Shown piece after piece: positions 1 to 8,016 of a stretch of 64,000 nt of DNA. The position numbers and the translations under genes are program-made. The DNA is from Streptomyces lavendulae subsp. lavendulae. GTDB taxonomy: Bacteria; Actinomycetota; Actinomycetes; Streptomycetales; Streptomycetaceae. The stretch is from contig NZ_CP024985.1 of assembly GCF_002803845.1 (NCBI RefSeq), positions 4,154,001 to 4,218,000 on the forward strand, written 5' to 3'. Position 1 is the stretch's first letter; every line of letters starts with the position of its first letter. Under the pieces are notes generated by a model. It was not told the DNA's origin, made no database searches, and worked only from the letters and a program-made list of their open reading frames with translations.

Positions 1-521
1 GCGCGGGCCTCCTGGGCCGCCGCCTCGCGCGCGGTCCGCTCGGCGTCCGCCCGCGCCTGGGTCTCGACGGCCTCCTGCTGCGACTCGGCCTGCTGGAGGA
101 TGCGGTGGCGCAGCGCCTCCCCCGCGTCGGCCTGCCCGTGGCCCCGGCCGTCGGCCTGCCCCGGGATCCCGGCGCTCTGCGCGGCCGCCGCCCCGGCGGG
201 TGCCGCGGTGTCCGTACCGGCCGCCCCGGCGGCGTGGCCGCCGCCGCCCAGCAGGTCGGGGAGGTCGGGGAGCGAGGGCATGGATATCGCGACCTGGGGC
301 CGGTCCTGCGCGGTGGCGATGCCGCCCGCACCGACCGCCGCGATCACGCCGACGCCGAGCACGGTCGAGCTGCGGGCGAGTCCGCCGCGCTGCTTGAGGA
401 CGCGGTGTTTGCCGCGGACCGAACGGGCCGAGTCCTCCGTCGGGTTCCACTCGCCCCAGGCTCCGGCGGTGGGCGTCTCCGGAACGTCGATGCCTTCAGG
501 GGAAGGCGAGTTGGAGGCCAC
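1..521 (-). CDS. N-terminal part of a secreted or anchored protein, probably an M23-type peptidase (runs off the window)
   Basis: Only the first 173 codons lie in the window. The GTG start is chosen because a GAGGAG ribosome site sits eight bases upstream. Residues 1-50 are hydrophilic and include GEWNPTEDS. They are followed by a hydrophobic segment (VLGVGVIAAVGAGGIATA, about residues 54-71) that looks like an uncleaved signal anchor. Next comes an Asp/Pro/Gly linker, and then a Gln/Glu/Ala-rich stretch (from about residue 140) likely to form a coiled coil. Streptomyces M23 endopeptidases begin in this way, so a cell-wall hydrolase is the best guess, but the catalytic domain is outside the window and the call is inference. 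Confidence 0.7.
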   Translation of the reverse strand, partial: MASNSPSPEGIDVPETPTAGAWGEWNPTEDSARSVRGKHRVLKQRGGLARSSTVLGVGVIAAVGAGGIATAQDRPQVAISMPSLPDLPDLLGGGGHAAGAAGTDTAAPAGAAAAQSAGIPGQADGRGHGQADAGEALRHRILQQAESQQEAVETQARADAERTAREAAAQEAR

Positions 522-828
522 CGGGGCACACTCCTCATGAGCGAGAACGCGCACGGGTGCCGTCTCTTGCGACGGCTGGGACGACCGCGCTGCGTTATCG
601 AACGGTAATAGACGCGGGGGAGTGATTCCAAGCTGTTGCGACTGATCGTTAACGCCAATCAGCCACGCCCCGAACAGCTCTGGCCCGAACATTCACCTCA
701 CCGAGCCTCAACTCAGGGCAAAACCCCACGCTCACCCTCTTCACTTCAGCCACGATGGCCCGAATGACGAACCGTCAATCTCCTTGCACAGAGCACCCCG
801 TGGACTACGCACCGTCACCATCCGGACG

Positions 829-2013
829 TCACTCCTCCTCGCGCCGCACCACGGGGACCGTCCGCCTGCGCTCCGGCTGCCCCTCCTCGGGCCGCCCCAC
901 CGCCAGCAGCGCCATGTCGTCGGTGGTCCCGCCGCCCGTGTGCCGTCGGACGTCGCTGCTGAGGGCGCCGAGCACCTCGCCCGGCCCCGGGAAGACCCGC
1001 CCCCGCAGCCGGGCCGCCGGATCGTAGAAGACGCCGGCCGCGTCCCGGGCCTCGGTGACCCCGTCGGTGTACAGGAGCAGGGTGCTGCCCGGCGGGAAGG
1101 GCCACTCCCCGACCGGATCCCGCGGCCCGGGCCACAGCTCGCCCAGCCCCAGCCCCAGCGGGAGCGCGGGCTCGGCCGGTTCGAGGACCGCCAGGCCGCC
1201 GTCGGCGTACAGCAGCAGCGGCTCGGGATGGCCCCGGTTGAGCAGCCTCAGCACCCCCGCCCCGGCCGGGATCTCCCCGAGCACGCAGGTGGTGAACCCC
1301 TCGACCGCGTCCAGGCTGTCCCGGCGGACGCCCTCACGGGCCAGGGCCCGCTCCAGCCGCTCCGCGAGCGCCTCCAGGGTGGGTTCGGTGTCGGCGGCCT
1401 CCCGGAAGGCGCCCAGGACCACGGCGACGGCCTCCACGGCCCCCAGCCCCTTGCCCCGTACGTCGCCCACCGCGAGCCGCACCCCGTACGGGGTGTCCTG
1501 GACGGCGTAGAGGTCCCCGCCGATGAACGCGTCGGCCTGCGCGGCCTCGTACCGCGCGGAGACGTGCAGCCCGCCGATCCGCTCGGCCGGTGTCGGCAGC
1601 ACGGCCCGCTGGGCGGCCTCGGCGATCCCGCGCGCGGAGGCGAGCCGCTCGCCGCTGCGCCGCACGACCCGGTTGATGAGCAGGGCCAGCCCGGAGACGG
1701 TCACCACCGTCACCAGCTCGGTCAGCGCGTCCGCCTTCCAGTCGACGGCGTTGTGGAGGTGCAGGGCCACCACGGCGCCGGAGGCGGCGACCCCGGTCAC
1801 GGCGGTCGCCAGGAAGCTGAAGACGGGGGCGGCGATCAGCGGGGCCGCCGAGAAGAAGGGTGAGCCCGTGAAGCGGGGCGGGGTCAGCACGTCGAAGACG
1901 AGGCCGAGGAGGATCAGCAGGGCCGGGAGCACCCGGAGCACCTGACGGCCCGCCCCGTCGCCGGGCTCCGTCGTCCCGCTCGCGTCACCGCCCTGCCGGC
2001 CCAGCCCCGCCAC
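829..2013 (-). CDS. Membrane-anchored PP2C/SpoIIE-family serine phosphatase
   Basis: A 394-residue protein with two to four hydrophobic segments in its first 110 residues (such as VLPALLILLGLVFDVL), then a short linker and a SpoIIE-type phosphatase domain. Recognisable motifs are FIGGDLYAV, VGDVRGKGLGAVEAVAVVLGAFR, LLLYTDGVTEARD and GGTTDDMALLAV; these contain the acidic metal ligands of the PP2C fold. Such proteins dephosphorylate anti-sigma antagonists or related targets at the membrane. The frame stays open upstream to 2184, but the GTG at 2013 is preceded by AGGAG at seven bases, and the upstream extension is low-complexity Arg/Pro sequence. No kinase or antagonist gene is adjacent, so the target is unknown. 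Confidence 0.88.
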   Translation of the reverse strand: MAGLGRQGGDASGTTEPGDGAGRQVLRVLPALLILLGLVFDVLTPPRFTGSPFFSAAPLIAAPVFSFLATAVTGVAASGAVVALHLHNAVDWKADALTELVTVVTVSGLALLINRVVRRSGERLASARGIAEAAQRAVLPTPAERIGGLHVSARYEAAQADAFIGGDLYAVQDTPYGVRLAVGDVRGKGLGAVEAVAVVLGAFREAADTEPTLEALAERLERALAREGVRRDSLDAVEGFTTCVLGEIPAGAGVLRLLNRGHPEPLLLYADGGLAVLEPAEPALPLGLGLGELWPGPRDPVGEWPFPPGSTLLLYTDGVTEARDAAGVFYDPAARLRGRVFPGPGEVLGALSSDVRRHTGGGTTDDMALLAVGRPEEGQPERRRTVPVVRREEE

Positions 2014-2166
2014 GCTGCTCTCCTGCCGCCCGGTCCAGCCCCGCCCTCCAAGGCTGGCGGTCCGGCCGCCGCACGGCGACCGGACCGGGCCGAGCGGGTG
2101 AAGCAACGGAGCGAGGAACGGAGCAAGGAGCGGGGCAGGGAGCGGAACAAGGGCAACGCGTACGAC

Positions 2167-2199
2167 GAAGGCCCGGTTCCACAAGGGAACCGGGCCTTC
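2167..2199 (-). terminator. Strong hairpin terminator after the initiator tRNA
   Basis: A perfect 14-bp stem (GAAGGCCCGGTTCC and its complement) with a 5-base loop lies directly downstream of the minus-strand tRNA-fMet. There is no T-run, as is usual in Streptomyces. Confidence 0.8.
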
Positions 2200-2207
2200 G
2201 TACTGAG

Positions 2208-2281
2208 TAGCGGGGACAGGATTTGAACCTGCGACCTCTGGGTTATGAGCCCAGCGAGCTACCGAGCTGCTCCACCCCGCG
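2208..2281 (-). tRNA. Initiator tRNA-fMet (CAT)
   Basis: A 74-nt cloverleaf with anticodon CAT. Initiator features are visible: an unpaired position 1-72 (C opposite T) and three consecutive G-C pairs at the base of the anticodon stem (CTGGG/CCCAG). The T loop TTCAAAT is canonical. CCA is not encoded. Confidence 0.96.
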
Positions 2282-2527
2282 TCGGTAAACCCAACTCTAC
2301 GTCATCCGGGGGACGGCTCCCGCCAATTACCGGACCGACCACCCCTCACAGCCACATCACCGCAGGTCAGAGGCGTAAAGAAAGGTTCCGGCCCGGCTCC
2401 GGACCCCCACCCGGCAGCCCCCGTCCCCCTCCGGCCGCCGATGGCGGGAAACCGCCGCGTCCGGTCCCGGTCGATACCCGATCGGCCTGGGGGCCCTCTC
2501 CCGCTATGCTCTGGGGTGAGCGCGCCT

Positions 2528-2600
2528 GGGCCATTAGCTCAATTGGCAGAGCAGCGGACTTTTAATCCGTTGGTTGTCGGTTCGAGTCCGACATGGCCTA
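2528..2600 (+). tRNA. tRNA-Lys (TTT)
   Basis: A 73-nt cloverleaf with anticodon loop CTTTTAA (anticodon TTT), acceptor GGGCCAT paired with ATGGCCT, and canonical GG in the D loop and TTCGAGT in the T loop. CCA is not encoded. Confidence 0.96.
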
Positions 2601-2636
2601 CCGCACCGAGGTCGCGGGGACACCCCCCGGCCTGCA

Positions 2637-2678
2637 ACCGAGCGCCCCGTCCGGCTTCTTCCGGGCGGGGCGCTCGGT
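2637..2678 (+). terminator. Terminator after tRNA-Lys
   Basis: A hairpin with a long perfect G/C-rich stem (ACCGAGCGCCCCGTCCGG and complement, with a short loop around CTTCTT) 36 bases after the tRNA. Confidence 0.8.
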
Positions 2679-2748
2679 CGTTTCCGGCCTCCGGCGCCGG
2701 TCGCGCCTTCCGGGGCCGCCTGCGGGCGCGGTCCGGGGCACGGAAAAG

Positions 2749-2790
2749 GGGTCGGCCCCCACGGCACCGGAGTGCTGTGGGGGCCGATCC
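2749..2790 (-). terminator. Terminator of the DEAD-box helicase gene
   Basis: An inverted repeat (GGTCGGCCCCCAC... with ...GTGGGGGCCGATCC, one or two mismatches) starts 22 bases beyond the helicase stop codon. It may also act on plus-strand readthrough from the tRNA-Lys gene. Confidence 0.7.
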
Positions 2791-2812
2791 TTCGTCAGGC
2801 GGCGCTCAGGCG

Positions 2813-5374
2813 TCAGCCGTTGCGCTTCCAGCGGGGCTTGTCGTCACGACGGCCGCCGAAGGAGCCGGTCGAACCGGAGCCGGAGGGGCGGTTGTCGTCG
2901 CGGCGGCCGTAGGGGCGCTCGCCGGCGCCACCGGAGCGGAAGCCACCGGACGGACGGTCGTCGCGGCGGAAGCCGCCACGGTCGCCACCACGGTCGTCAC
3001 GGTTGAAGCCACCGGACGGACGGTCGTCGCGACGGAAGCCGCCACCACGGTTGTCGTCACGACGGTCACCACCGGAACGGAAACCACCCGACGGACGGTC
3101 GTCGCGGCGGAAGCCACCACGGTCGCCACCACGGTCGTCACGGTTGAAGCCACCGGACGGACGGTCGTCGCGACGGAAGCCGCCACCACGGTTGTCGTCA
3201 CGACGGTCACCACCGGAACGGAAACCACCCGACGGACGGTCGTCGCGGCGGAAGCCACCACGGTCGCCACCACGGTCGTCACGGTTGAAGCCACCGGACG
3301 GACGGTCGTCGCGACGGAAGCCGCCACCACGGTTGTCGTCACGACGGTCACCACCGGAACGGAAACCACCCGACGGACGGTCGTCGCGGCGGAAGCCACC
3401 ACGGTCGCCACCACGGTCGTCACGGTTGAAGCCACCGGACGGACGGTCGTCGCGACGGAAGCCGCCACCACGGTTGTCGTCACGACGGTCACCACCGGAA
3501 CGGAAACCACCCGACGGACGGTCGTCGCGGCGGAAGCCACCACGGTCGCCACCACGGTCGTCACGGTTGAAGCCACCGGACGGACGGTCGTCGCGACGGA
3601 AGCCGCCACCACGGTTGTCGTCACGACGGTCACCACCGGAACGGAAACCACCCGACGGACGGTCGTCGCGGCGGAAGCCACCACGGTCGCCACCACGGTC
3701 ACCGCGGTCGTCGCGGCGGTTGTCGCGGCGCTCGTAGTTGCCACGGTCGTCACGGCGCTCGAAGGTGCGCTCCTGGGCGACGGGCTCGGCCACGGCGGCG
3801 ACGGCTGCCGCGACCTCGGCCTCGGCGGCCTCGACGACCTCGGCGACGGCGGCCTCCGGGTCCTCACCGCGCTCGCGGGCGGAACGGGCGACGAGGCGGT
3901 CGGCCTCCTCGCGCAGCTCCGCGGCGCGGCGGGTCAGGCGCTCCAGCTGCTTGGTGAGGTCGGCGACCTCGCGCTCGGCCTGCTTGGCGGCGTTGTTCGC
4001 CGAGTCGGCCTGGACCTGGGTGAGCGAACGCGCACCGGTGATCTCGGCGACCTCGGGGTCGAACGCGCCGACGCCCTGGACGATGTGGCGCGAGGCGTCC
4101 ACGCCCGCGTCCTCCATCAGGCGGAAGATCTGGCGGCGCTGGTGCGGCAGGGCCAGGGAGACCACGACGCCCGACTTGCCGGCGCGGGCGGTACGGCCCG
4201 AGCGGTGCAGGTAGTCCTTGTGGTCGCCGGCCGGGTCCACGTTGAGGACCAGGTCGATGCCGTCGACGTGGATGCCGCGGGCGGCGACGTCGGTGGCGAC
4301 GAGCGCGTTGACGTAGCCGTCCTTGAAGTCGGCGAGGACGCGGGTACGGGCGCCCTGCGTCATGCCGCCGTGCAGCGCGTCGGCCTTCACGCCGGCCTCG
4401 ATGAGCTGCTCGGCGATGCGGTCGGCGCCCAGCTGGGTGCGGACGAAGATGATGGTGCGGCCCTTGCGGGCGGCGATCGCGGCCGTGACCGGCGCCTTGT
4501 CCTTCGGCTTCACGACGAGGACGTGGTGGGTCATGGTCGAGACGTTGCCCTGGGCGCTGTCGACCTCGTGCGTGACGGGGTTGGACAGGTAGCGCTTGAC
4601 CAGGGTGCCGATCTCGTTCTCCATGGTGGCGGAGAAGAGCATGCGCTGGCCGCCGCCGGGGATCTGGTCGAGCAGCTCGGTGACCTCGGGCAGGAAGCCC
4701 AGGTCGGCCATCTGGTCGGCCTCGTCGAGGACGGCCACCTCGACGTTCTCCAGGGAGCAGGCGCCGCGGTTGATGATGTCGCGCAGACGGCCCGGGGTGG
4801 CGACGAGGACGTCGACACCGCGCTCCAGGGCGTAGATCTGGTTGCCCATGGAGGTACCGCCGCAGACGACCTTCATCTTCAGGCCGAGGACGTCGCCGTA
4901 GGGCTGGAGGGCGTCCGCGACCTGCATCGCGAGCTCACGGGTCGGGGTGAGGATGATCGCGCGGGGCTTCTTCTTCTCGGTGAAGCCACCGGCCAGGCGG
5001 GCCAGGGTGGGCAGACCGAAGGAGAGGGTCTTGCCGGAGCCGGTGCGACCGCGTCCGAGGATGTCCTTGCCGGCCAGGGCGTCCGGGATGGTCGCGGCCT
5101 GGATCGGGAACGGGGTGGTGACACCGTTCTGGGCGAGCTTGCGCACGACGCCCTCCGGCAGACCGAGGTCCGCGAAGGTGGTGGTGGGCTCGGCGTCGCC
5201 GGCCTCGTCGGCGGAGTCGGCGGTGTCGCCGGTCACGTCGGCCTCAAGGGCCTCGATGATCTCGTCCGCCTCGATGGCCTCCATGGCCTCGGTGACCGCA
5301 AGGGTCTCGGCGTCGACGATCTCGTGGGTGTCGTTCTCGGGCATGACGGAACGGTCAGAACTGGAAATGGACAT
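2813..5374 (-). CDS. DEAD-box ATP-dependent RNA helicase with a long RGG/RDD-rich repeat tail
   Basis: An 853-residue protein. After an acidic N-terminal region (residues 20-65) comes a complete helicase core: Q motif (Phe67 to PIQ92), Walker A GRTGSGKT near 109-116, PTREL, TPGR, the DEAD box at 217-220 and SAT. The C-terminal RecA domain has VATDVAARGIHV and HRSGRTARAG. A charged Glu/Ala linker follows. The last 280 or so residues are almost entirely Gly, Arg, Asp and Phe, dominated by a 47-residue repeat. Tails like this bind RNA non-specifically and can drive condensation, so a cold-shock or ribosome/mRNA remodelling helicase is likely. The ATG at 5374 has GGAAGG upstream at a rather long distance; Met11 is an alternative start. 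Confidence 0.95.
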   Translation of the reverse strand: MSISSSDRSVMPENDTHEIVDAETLAVTEAMEAIEADEIIEALEADVTGDTADSADEAGDAEPTTTFADLGLPEGVVRKLAQNGVTTPFPIQAATIPDALAGKDILGRGRTGSGKTLSFGLPTLARLAGGFTEKKKPRAIILTPTRELAMQVADALQPYGDVLGLKMKVVCGGTSMGNQIYALERGVDVLVATPGRLRDIINRGACSLENVEVAVLDEADQMADLGFLPEVTELLDQIPGGGQRMLFSATMENEIGTLVKRYLSNPVTHEVDSAQGNVSTMTHHVLVVKPKDKAPVTAAIAARKGRTIIFVRTQLGADRIAEQLIEAGVKADALHGGMTQGARTRVLADFKDGYVNALVATDVAARGIHVDGIDLVLNVDPAGDHKDYLHRSGRTARAGKSGVVVSLALPHQRRQIFRLMEDAGVDASRHIVQGVGAFDPEVAEITGARSLTQVQADSANNAAKQAEREVADLTKQLERLTRRAAELREEADRLVARSARERGEDPEAAVAEVVEAAEAEVAAAVAAVAEPVAQERTFERRDDRGNYERRDNRRDDRGDRGGDRGGFRRDDRPSGGFRSGGDRRDDNRGGGFRRDDRPSGGFNRDDRGGDRGGFRRDDRPSGGFRSGGDRRDDNRGGGFRRDDRPSGGFNRDDRGGDRGGFRRDDRPSGGFRSGGDRRDDNRGGGFRRDDRPSGGFNRDDRGGDRGGFRRDDRPSGGFRSGGDRRDDNRGGGFRRDDRPSGGFNRDDRGGDRGGFRRDDRPSGGFRSGGDRRDDNRGGGFRRDDRPSGGFNRDDRGGDRGGFRRDDRPSGGFRSGGAGERPYGRRDDNRPSGSGSTGSFGGRRDDKPRWKRNG
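2938..3700 (-). repeat. 141-bp tandem repeat array inside the helicase gene
   Basis: From 3002 the sequence repeats with an exact period of 141 bases (unit starts at 3002, 3143, 3284, 3425 and 3566). A partial unit precedes it from about 2938, and divergence begins near 3700. As far as I can follow by eye the five units are identical at nucleotide level, including silent positions. Each encodes 47 residues built from two half-units of the type GGFRRDDRPSGGF. Length variation between strains, or assembly collapse, should be expected here. Confidence 0.95.
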
Positions 5375-5649
5375 GCGAAATGCGAAACCTTCCGGAGTCT
5401 CGGCACGCGCCCAAACTCCGTGAATCGCAAATCGACCGCCTCAATGCGGTCAGCCACGGCTAGGGAGAGTACGCGCCACACGGCGCTCTTCGGATTCGGC
5501 GCCGGGCAATGGGATCAAACGATCTATAACCATACGCACCCTCCTGGGGGTCTGGCAAGTCGCCCGGCCAGAATCCCCTCTGACCTGCGACGATGCCCGG
5601 GGTGCGGATCCAGGGCAGCCCGGCCGGACCGGGCGGGGGCCGCCGCCCG

Positions 5650-6276
5650 CTAGGCCGATCCGGTGGTCGGCTCGGGGGCCGGCGGGGTCGGCGGAGCGGT
5701 GTCCGGGGGCGTGGGGTGCGTCACAGGAGGGGTCGGCTCCGCCGTGGGCGGGGTGGTCGTGGACCCCCCGCTCCCGCCGGAGCCACCCGAACCGGAACCA
5801 GAACCTCCGGATCCCGAGCCGCCCGACCCGGACCCGGACCCCGATCCGGAGCCAGAACCACCGGAACCCGAGCCGCCCGAGCCGGACCCGGAACCCGACC
5901 CGCCGCCCGACGGCACCTGCCCCTGACCGCCCGCCCCGCCACCCGGCCCGGCCGACGGCGAGGGCACCCCGGGCTTCGCGGGGGCGCCCGGGCCGGGAGA
6001 GGCGCCGGTCGCGCCGGAGGCCTTCCCGGGCTCACCCGACTTGCCTTCCTGGTTCCCCGTACCGTCCTTCACGCCATGGCCGTTGCCGTGGATCCCCGAA
6101 CCGTGACCGACCTGGCCGGCACCCGCCCCGGCGGTGTCCTTGCCGCCGACGGAGGCCGCCGGCCCCGGCTTCGCGGCCTCCTCGCCGACGCTCATGCAGC
6201 CCGCCGTCGCGGCGACGGCGAGCGCGGAGACGGCCAGTCTCAGGGAAGCGGACAGGGGGCGCGGCAAAGGGCGCAC
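5650..6276 (-). CDS. Gly/Ser-rich lipoprotein of unknown function
   Basis: A 208-residue protein with a signal sequence ending in a lipobox (ATAGC, Cys27). The rest is low complexity: a Gly/Ala/Pro region, a run of about 45 residues made only of Gly and Ser, and a Thr/Pro-rich C-terminus. The GTG start has GGAGGT six bases upstream. No catalytic domain is visible. Its composition suggests a flexible surface-exposed spacer. The GS region is encoded by repetitive codons and may slip. It is not obviously co-transcribed with the fluoride channels downstream, because 85 bases separate them. Confidence 0.75.
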   Translation of the reverse strand: MRPLPRPLSASLRLAVSALAVAATAGCMSVGEEAAKPGPAASVGGKDTAGAGAGQVGHGSGIHGNGHGVKDGTGNQEGKSGEPGKASGATGASPGPGAPAKPGVPSPSAGPGGGAGGQGQVPSGGGSGSGSGSGGSGSGGSGSGSGSGSGSGGSGSGGSGSGSGGSGGSGGSTTTPPTAEPTPPVTHPTPPDTAPPTPPAPEPTTGSA

Positions 6277-6361
6277 GGGGGCACCTCCGGGACACTGGAC
6301 GGGGTCCGCGTTGGGCGGGTCAATGAGCCCAACTCCCTTTACCCCGTAAGAGACACGCCCC

Positions 6362-6736
6362 TTACGCGAACAGCTGCCGGGCCACCTGGGACCCGAGGTG
6401 CACGGCGCCCAGCCCGACCAGCACCGATCCCAGGACGTTCGCGACGGCCAGGAACTTCCAGCCGCGCTCCGCCAGCCGCAGCGTCTCGTAGGAGAAGGTC
6501 GAGTACGTGCTCAGCGCGCCGCACAGGCCCGTCCCGAGCAGCGGCACCGCCCCCGAGGACCCGGCCCCGGCCAGCACCGCCCCCGTCAGCCCGCCCAGCA
6601 GCAGGCAGGCGGCGGCGTTGACCACGAAGGTCCCCCACGGGAAGACGGAGTCGTGCCGTGACTGGACCGCCCGGTCGGTCAGGTAGCGCAGCGGCGCCCC
6701 GACGACCGCGCCCGCCACCACCAGCAGCCAGTTCAC
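6362..6736 (-). CDS. crcB: FluC/CrcB fluoride channel subunit, second of a pair
   Basis: A 124-residue protein with four hydrophobic segments. FluC hallmarks are GAPLRYLTDR near the N-terminus, FPWGTFVVNAAACLLLG, and the STFSYE motif that lines the fluoride path in helix 3. FluC proteins are dual-topology dimers that export fluoride. The GTG start overlaps the stop of the upstream crcB copy by four bases (GTGA), so the two subunits are translationally coupled and probably form a heterodimer. Confidence 0.93.
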   Translation of the reverse strand: MNWLLVVAGAVVGAPLRYLTDRAVQSRHDSVFPWGTFVVNAAACLLLGGLTGAVLAGAGSSGAVPLLGTGLCGALSTYSTFSYETLRLAERGWKFLAVANVLGSVLVGLGAVHLGSQVARQLFA

Positions 6737-7245
6737 CCGCGCCCCCGTCCGCCGGGCCGGCCCGGCGCGGGCCGCACAGCGGACCCGGCCACGAGCCGGG
6801 TCACCGAGGCCGCCGCCCAGACGGCGCCCAGCGCGGCGGCCACCGTCAGCCCGGCGTACGCCAGCGCGACCTGCGCCCGCCCGGCGTCGAGCAGCCCGGA
6901 GAACTCGACGGCGTACGTCGAGAAGGTGGTGAACCCGCCGAGCACCCCGACGCCGAGGAACGGCCGCACCAGCGGATGGGGGGCGCTGCGCCCGCCCTCG
7001 CTGATCAGCACCATCAGCACGCCGATCAGCGCACAGCCCGAGACGTTGATCCAGAAGGTGGCCCAGGGGAACGCCCCGGGCCCGGCCGGCCACAGCAGGC
7101 CCACCCCGAAGCGCGCCGAGGCCCCCAGGGCCCCGCCCGCCGCGATCGCCGCCAGCACCCGGCCCTGGGGCTCGGCCCGCTGGGCCGGGACGTGGAGGTC
7201 GACGTCGGGGTCGATCGCCTCGCCGCCCGGTACCGGGCGGGTCAC
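6733..7245 (-). CDS. crcB: FluC/CrcB fluoride channel subunit, first of a pair
   Basis: A 170-residue membrane protein with the FluC signatures GALGASARFG, FPWATFWINVSG and FTTFSTYAVE. It is longer than its partner because of about 35 extra N-terminal residues and a basic C-terminal tail rich in Arg, Gly and Pro. It starts with a GTG that overlaps the stop of the metallopeptidase gene (GTGA) and itself overlaps the next crcB, giving a three-gene coupled operon. I see no fluoride riboswitch in front of this operon. Confidence 0.93.
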   Translation of the reverse strand: MTRPVPGGEAIDPDVDLHVPAQRAEPQGRVLAAIAAGGALGASARFGVGLLWPAGPGAFPWATFWINVSGCALIGVLMVLISEGGRSAPHPLVRPFLGVGVLGGFTTFSTYAVEFSGLLDAGRAQVALAYAGLTVAAALGAVWAAASVTRLVAGSAVRPAPGRPGGRGRG

Positions 7246-7592
7246 CCGTAGCCCAGCGCGTGCAGTCGTTCGTCGTCGATCCCGAAGTGGTGGGCGATCT
7301 CGTGCACCACCGTCACCTCCGTCTCGGCGACCACGCTCTCCCGGTCCTCGCACATCCGCAACGTGGGGTTCCGGTAGATGGTGATGCGGTCCGGCAGCAC
7401 GCCGGCGTACCACTCGCCGCGCTCCGTGAGCGGGGTCCCCTCGTAGAGGCCGAGCAGCTCGGGATCGTCCGCCGGGGGCTCGTCCTCGACGAACACCGCG
7501 ACGTTGTCCATCAGCCGCGTGAGCTCCGGCGGGATGCGGTCCAGGGCCTCTGCGACGAGCTCCTCGAACTCCTCGCGCGTCATCTCCAGCAC
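7242..7592 (-). CDS. Small zincin-type metallopeptidase family protein (HExxH)
   Basis: A 116-residue protein with HEIAHHFGIDD at residues 97-107. This fits the HExxHxxGxxD zinc motif of the small actinobacterial metallopeptidases often annotated as minimal zincins. The N-terminal half is helical and acidic (REEFEELVAEALDRIP). No signal peptide is seen, so it is likely cytoplasmic; the substrate is unknown. Two starts are possible, the GTG at 7592 or the ATG at 7583. I took the GTG because the ATG has a GGAG touching it with no spacing. It is the first gene of the operon with the two fluoride-channel genes, through a four-base overlap. Confidence 0.85.
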   Translation of the reverse strand: MLEMTREEFEELVAEALDRIPPELTRLMDNVAVFVEDEPPADDPELLGLYEGTPLTERGEWYAGVLPDRITIYRNPTLRMCEDRESVVAETEVTVVHEIAHHFGIDDERLHALGYG

Positions 7593-7695
7593 CCGGCCAT
7601 TGTCGCCCCGGGGGAAACCGTTTTGGCGATAGCTCCCCCGATCCCATATGCTTCTCACGTCCCCGACGCGCTGGAAAGTGCCCGGCGGGCCTTTA

Positions 7696-7768
7696 GCCCT
7701 CATCGTCTAGTGGCCCAGGACGCCGCCCTTTCAAGGCGGTAGCACGGGTTCGAATCCCGTTGGGGGTA
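7696..7768 (+). tRNA. tRNA-Glu (TTC)
   Basis: A 73-nt cloverleaf with anticodon loop CTTTCAA (TTC). The acceptor GCCCTCA pairs with TGGGGGT with two G-T pairs. T loop TTCGAAT. First of a Glu-Asp-Phe cluster. Confidence 0.96.
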
Positions 7769-7806
7769 CGCAGTACATGTGCGAGACTTGTTCTCGCACA
7801 ATGCAA

Positions 7807-7880
7807 GGACCTGTGGAGCAGTTGGTTAGCTCGCCACCCTGTCAAGGTGGAGGTCGCGGGTTCAAGTCCCGTCAGGTTCG
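7807..7880 (+). tRNA. tRNA-Asp (GTC), copy 1
   Basis: A 74-nt cloverleaf with anticodon loop CTGTCAA (GTC) and T loop TTCAAGT. The sequence is identical to the second copy at 14186-14259. Middle gene of the Glu-Asp-Phe cluster, 38 bases after tRNA-Glu. Confidence 0.96.
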
Positions 7881-7902
7881 CTGAGGCTGGAAACAGTCTC
7901 GT

Positions 7903-7976
7903 GGCTGGGTAGCTCAGTTGGTACGAGCGATCGCCTGAAAAGCGATAGGTCGCCGGTTCGACCCCGGCCCCAGCCA
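7903..7976 (+). tRNA. tRNA-Phe (GAA)
   Basis: A 74-nt cloverleaf with anticodon loop CTGAAAA (GAA), acceptor GGCTGGG paired with CCCAGCC, and T loop TTCGACC. Last gene of the cluster, directly followed by a hairpin terminator. Confidence 0.96.
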
Positions 7977-7981
7977 CAAAA

Positions 7982-8012
7982 GGAAGGCCCCGTCCATCGG
8001 ACGGGGCCTTCC
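7982..8012. terminator. Bidirectional terminator between the tRNA cluster and the ccdA-like gene
   Basis: A perfect 14-bp stem (GGAAGGCCCCGTCC and complement) with a three-base loop, six bases after tRNA-Phe and five bases after the stop codon of the convergent ccdA-like gene. It probably serves both. Confidence 0.85.
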
Positions 8013-8016
8013 GCGT

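Noticed and set aside
541..828. Possible c-di-AMP (ydaO) riboswitch upstream of the putative M23 gene
   Set aside because: Such switches precede many Streptomyces wall-hydrolase genes, but I could not find the conserved blocks here, only a small CCGTC/GACGG hairpin.
2938..3700. CRISPR array
   Set aside because: The 141-bp units are contiguous without unique spacers and stay in frame within the helicase gene.
2441..5653. Plus-strand open frame of 1070 codons opposite the DEAD-box helicase
   Set aside because: It crosses the tRNA-Lys gene and mirrors the helicase repeats as Thr/Val/Ala repeats. It is a by-product of GC-rich codon use on the other strand.
7593..7700. Possible fluoride riboswitch before the crcB operon
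   Set aside because: The conserved GGNGAUGG and CUGAUGAC...CCUAC blocks of the motif are not visible by eye.
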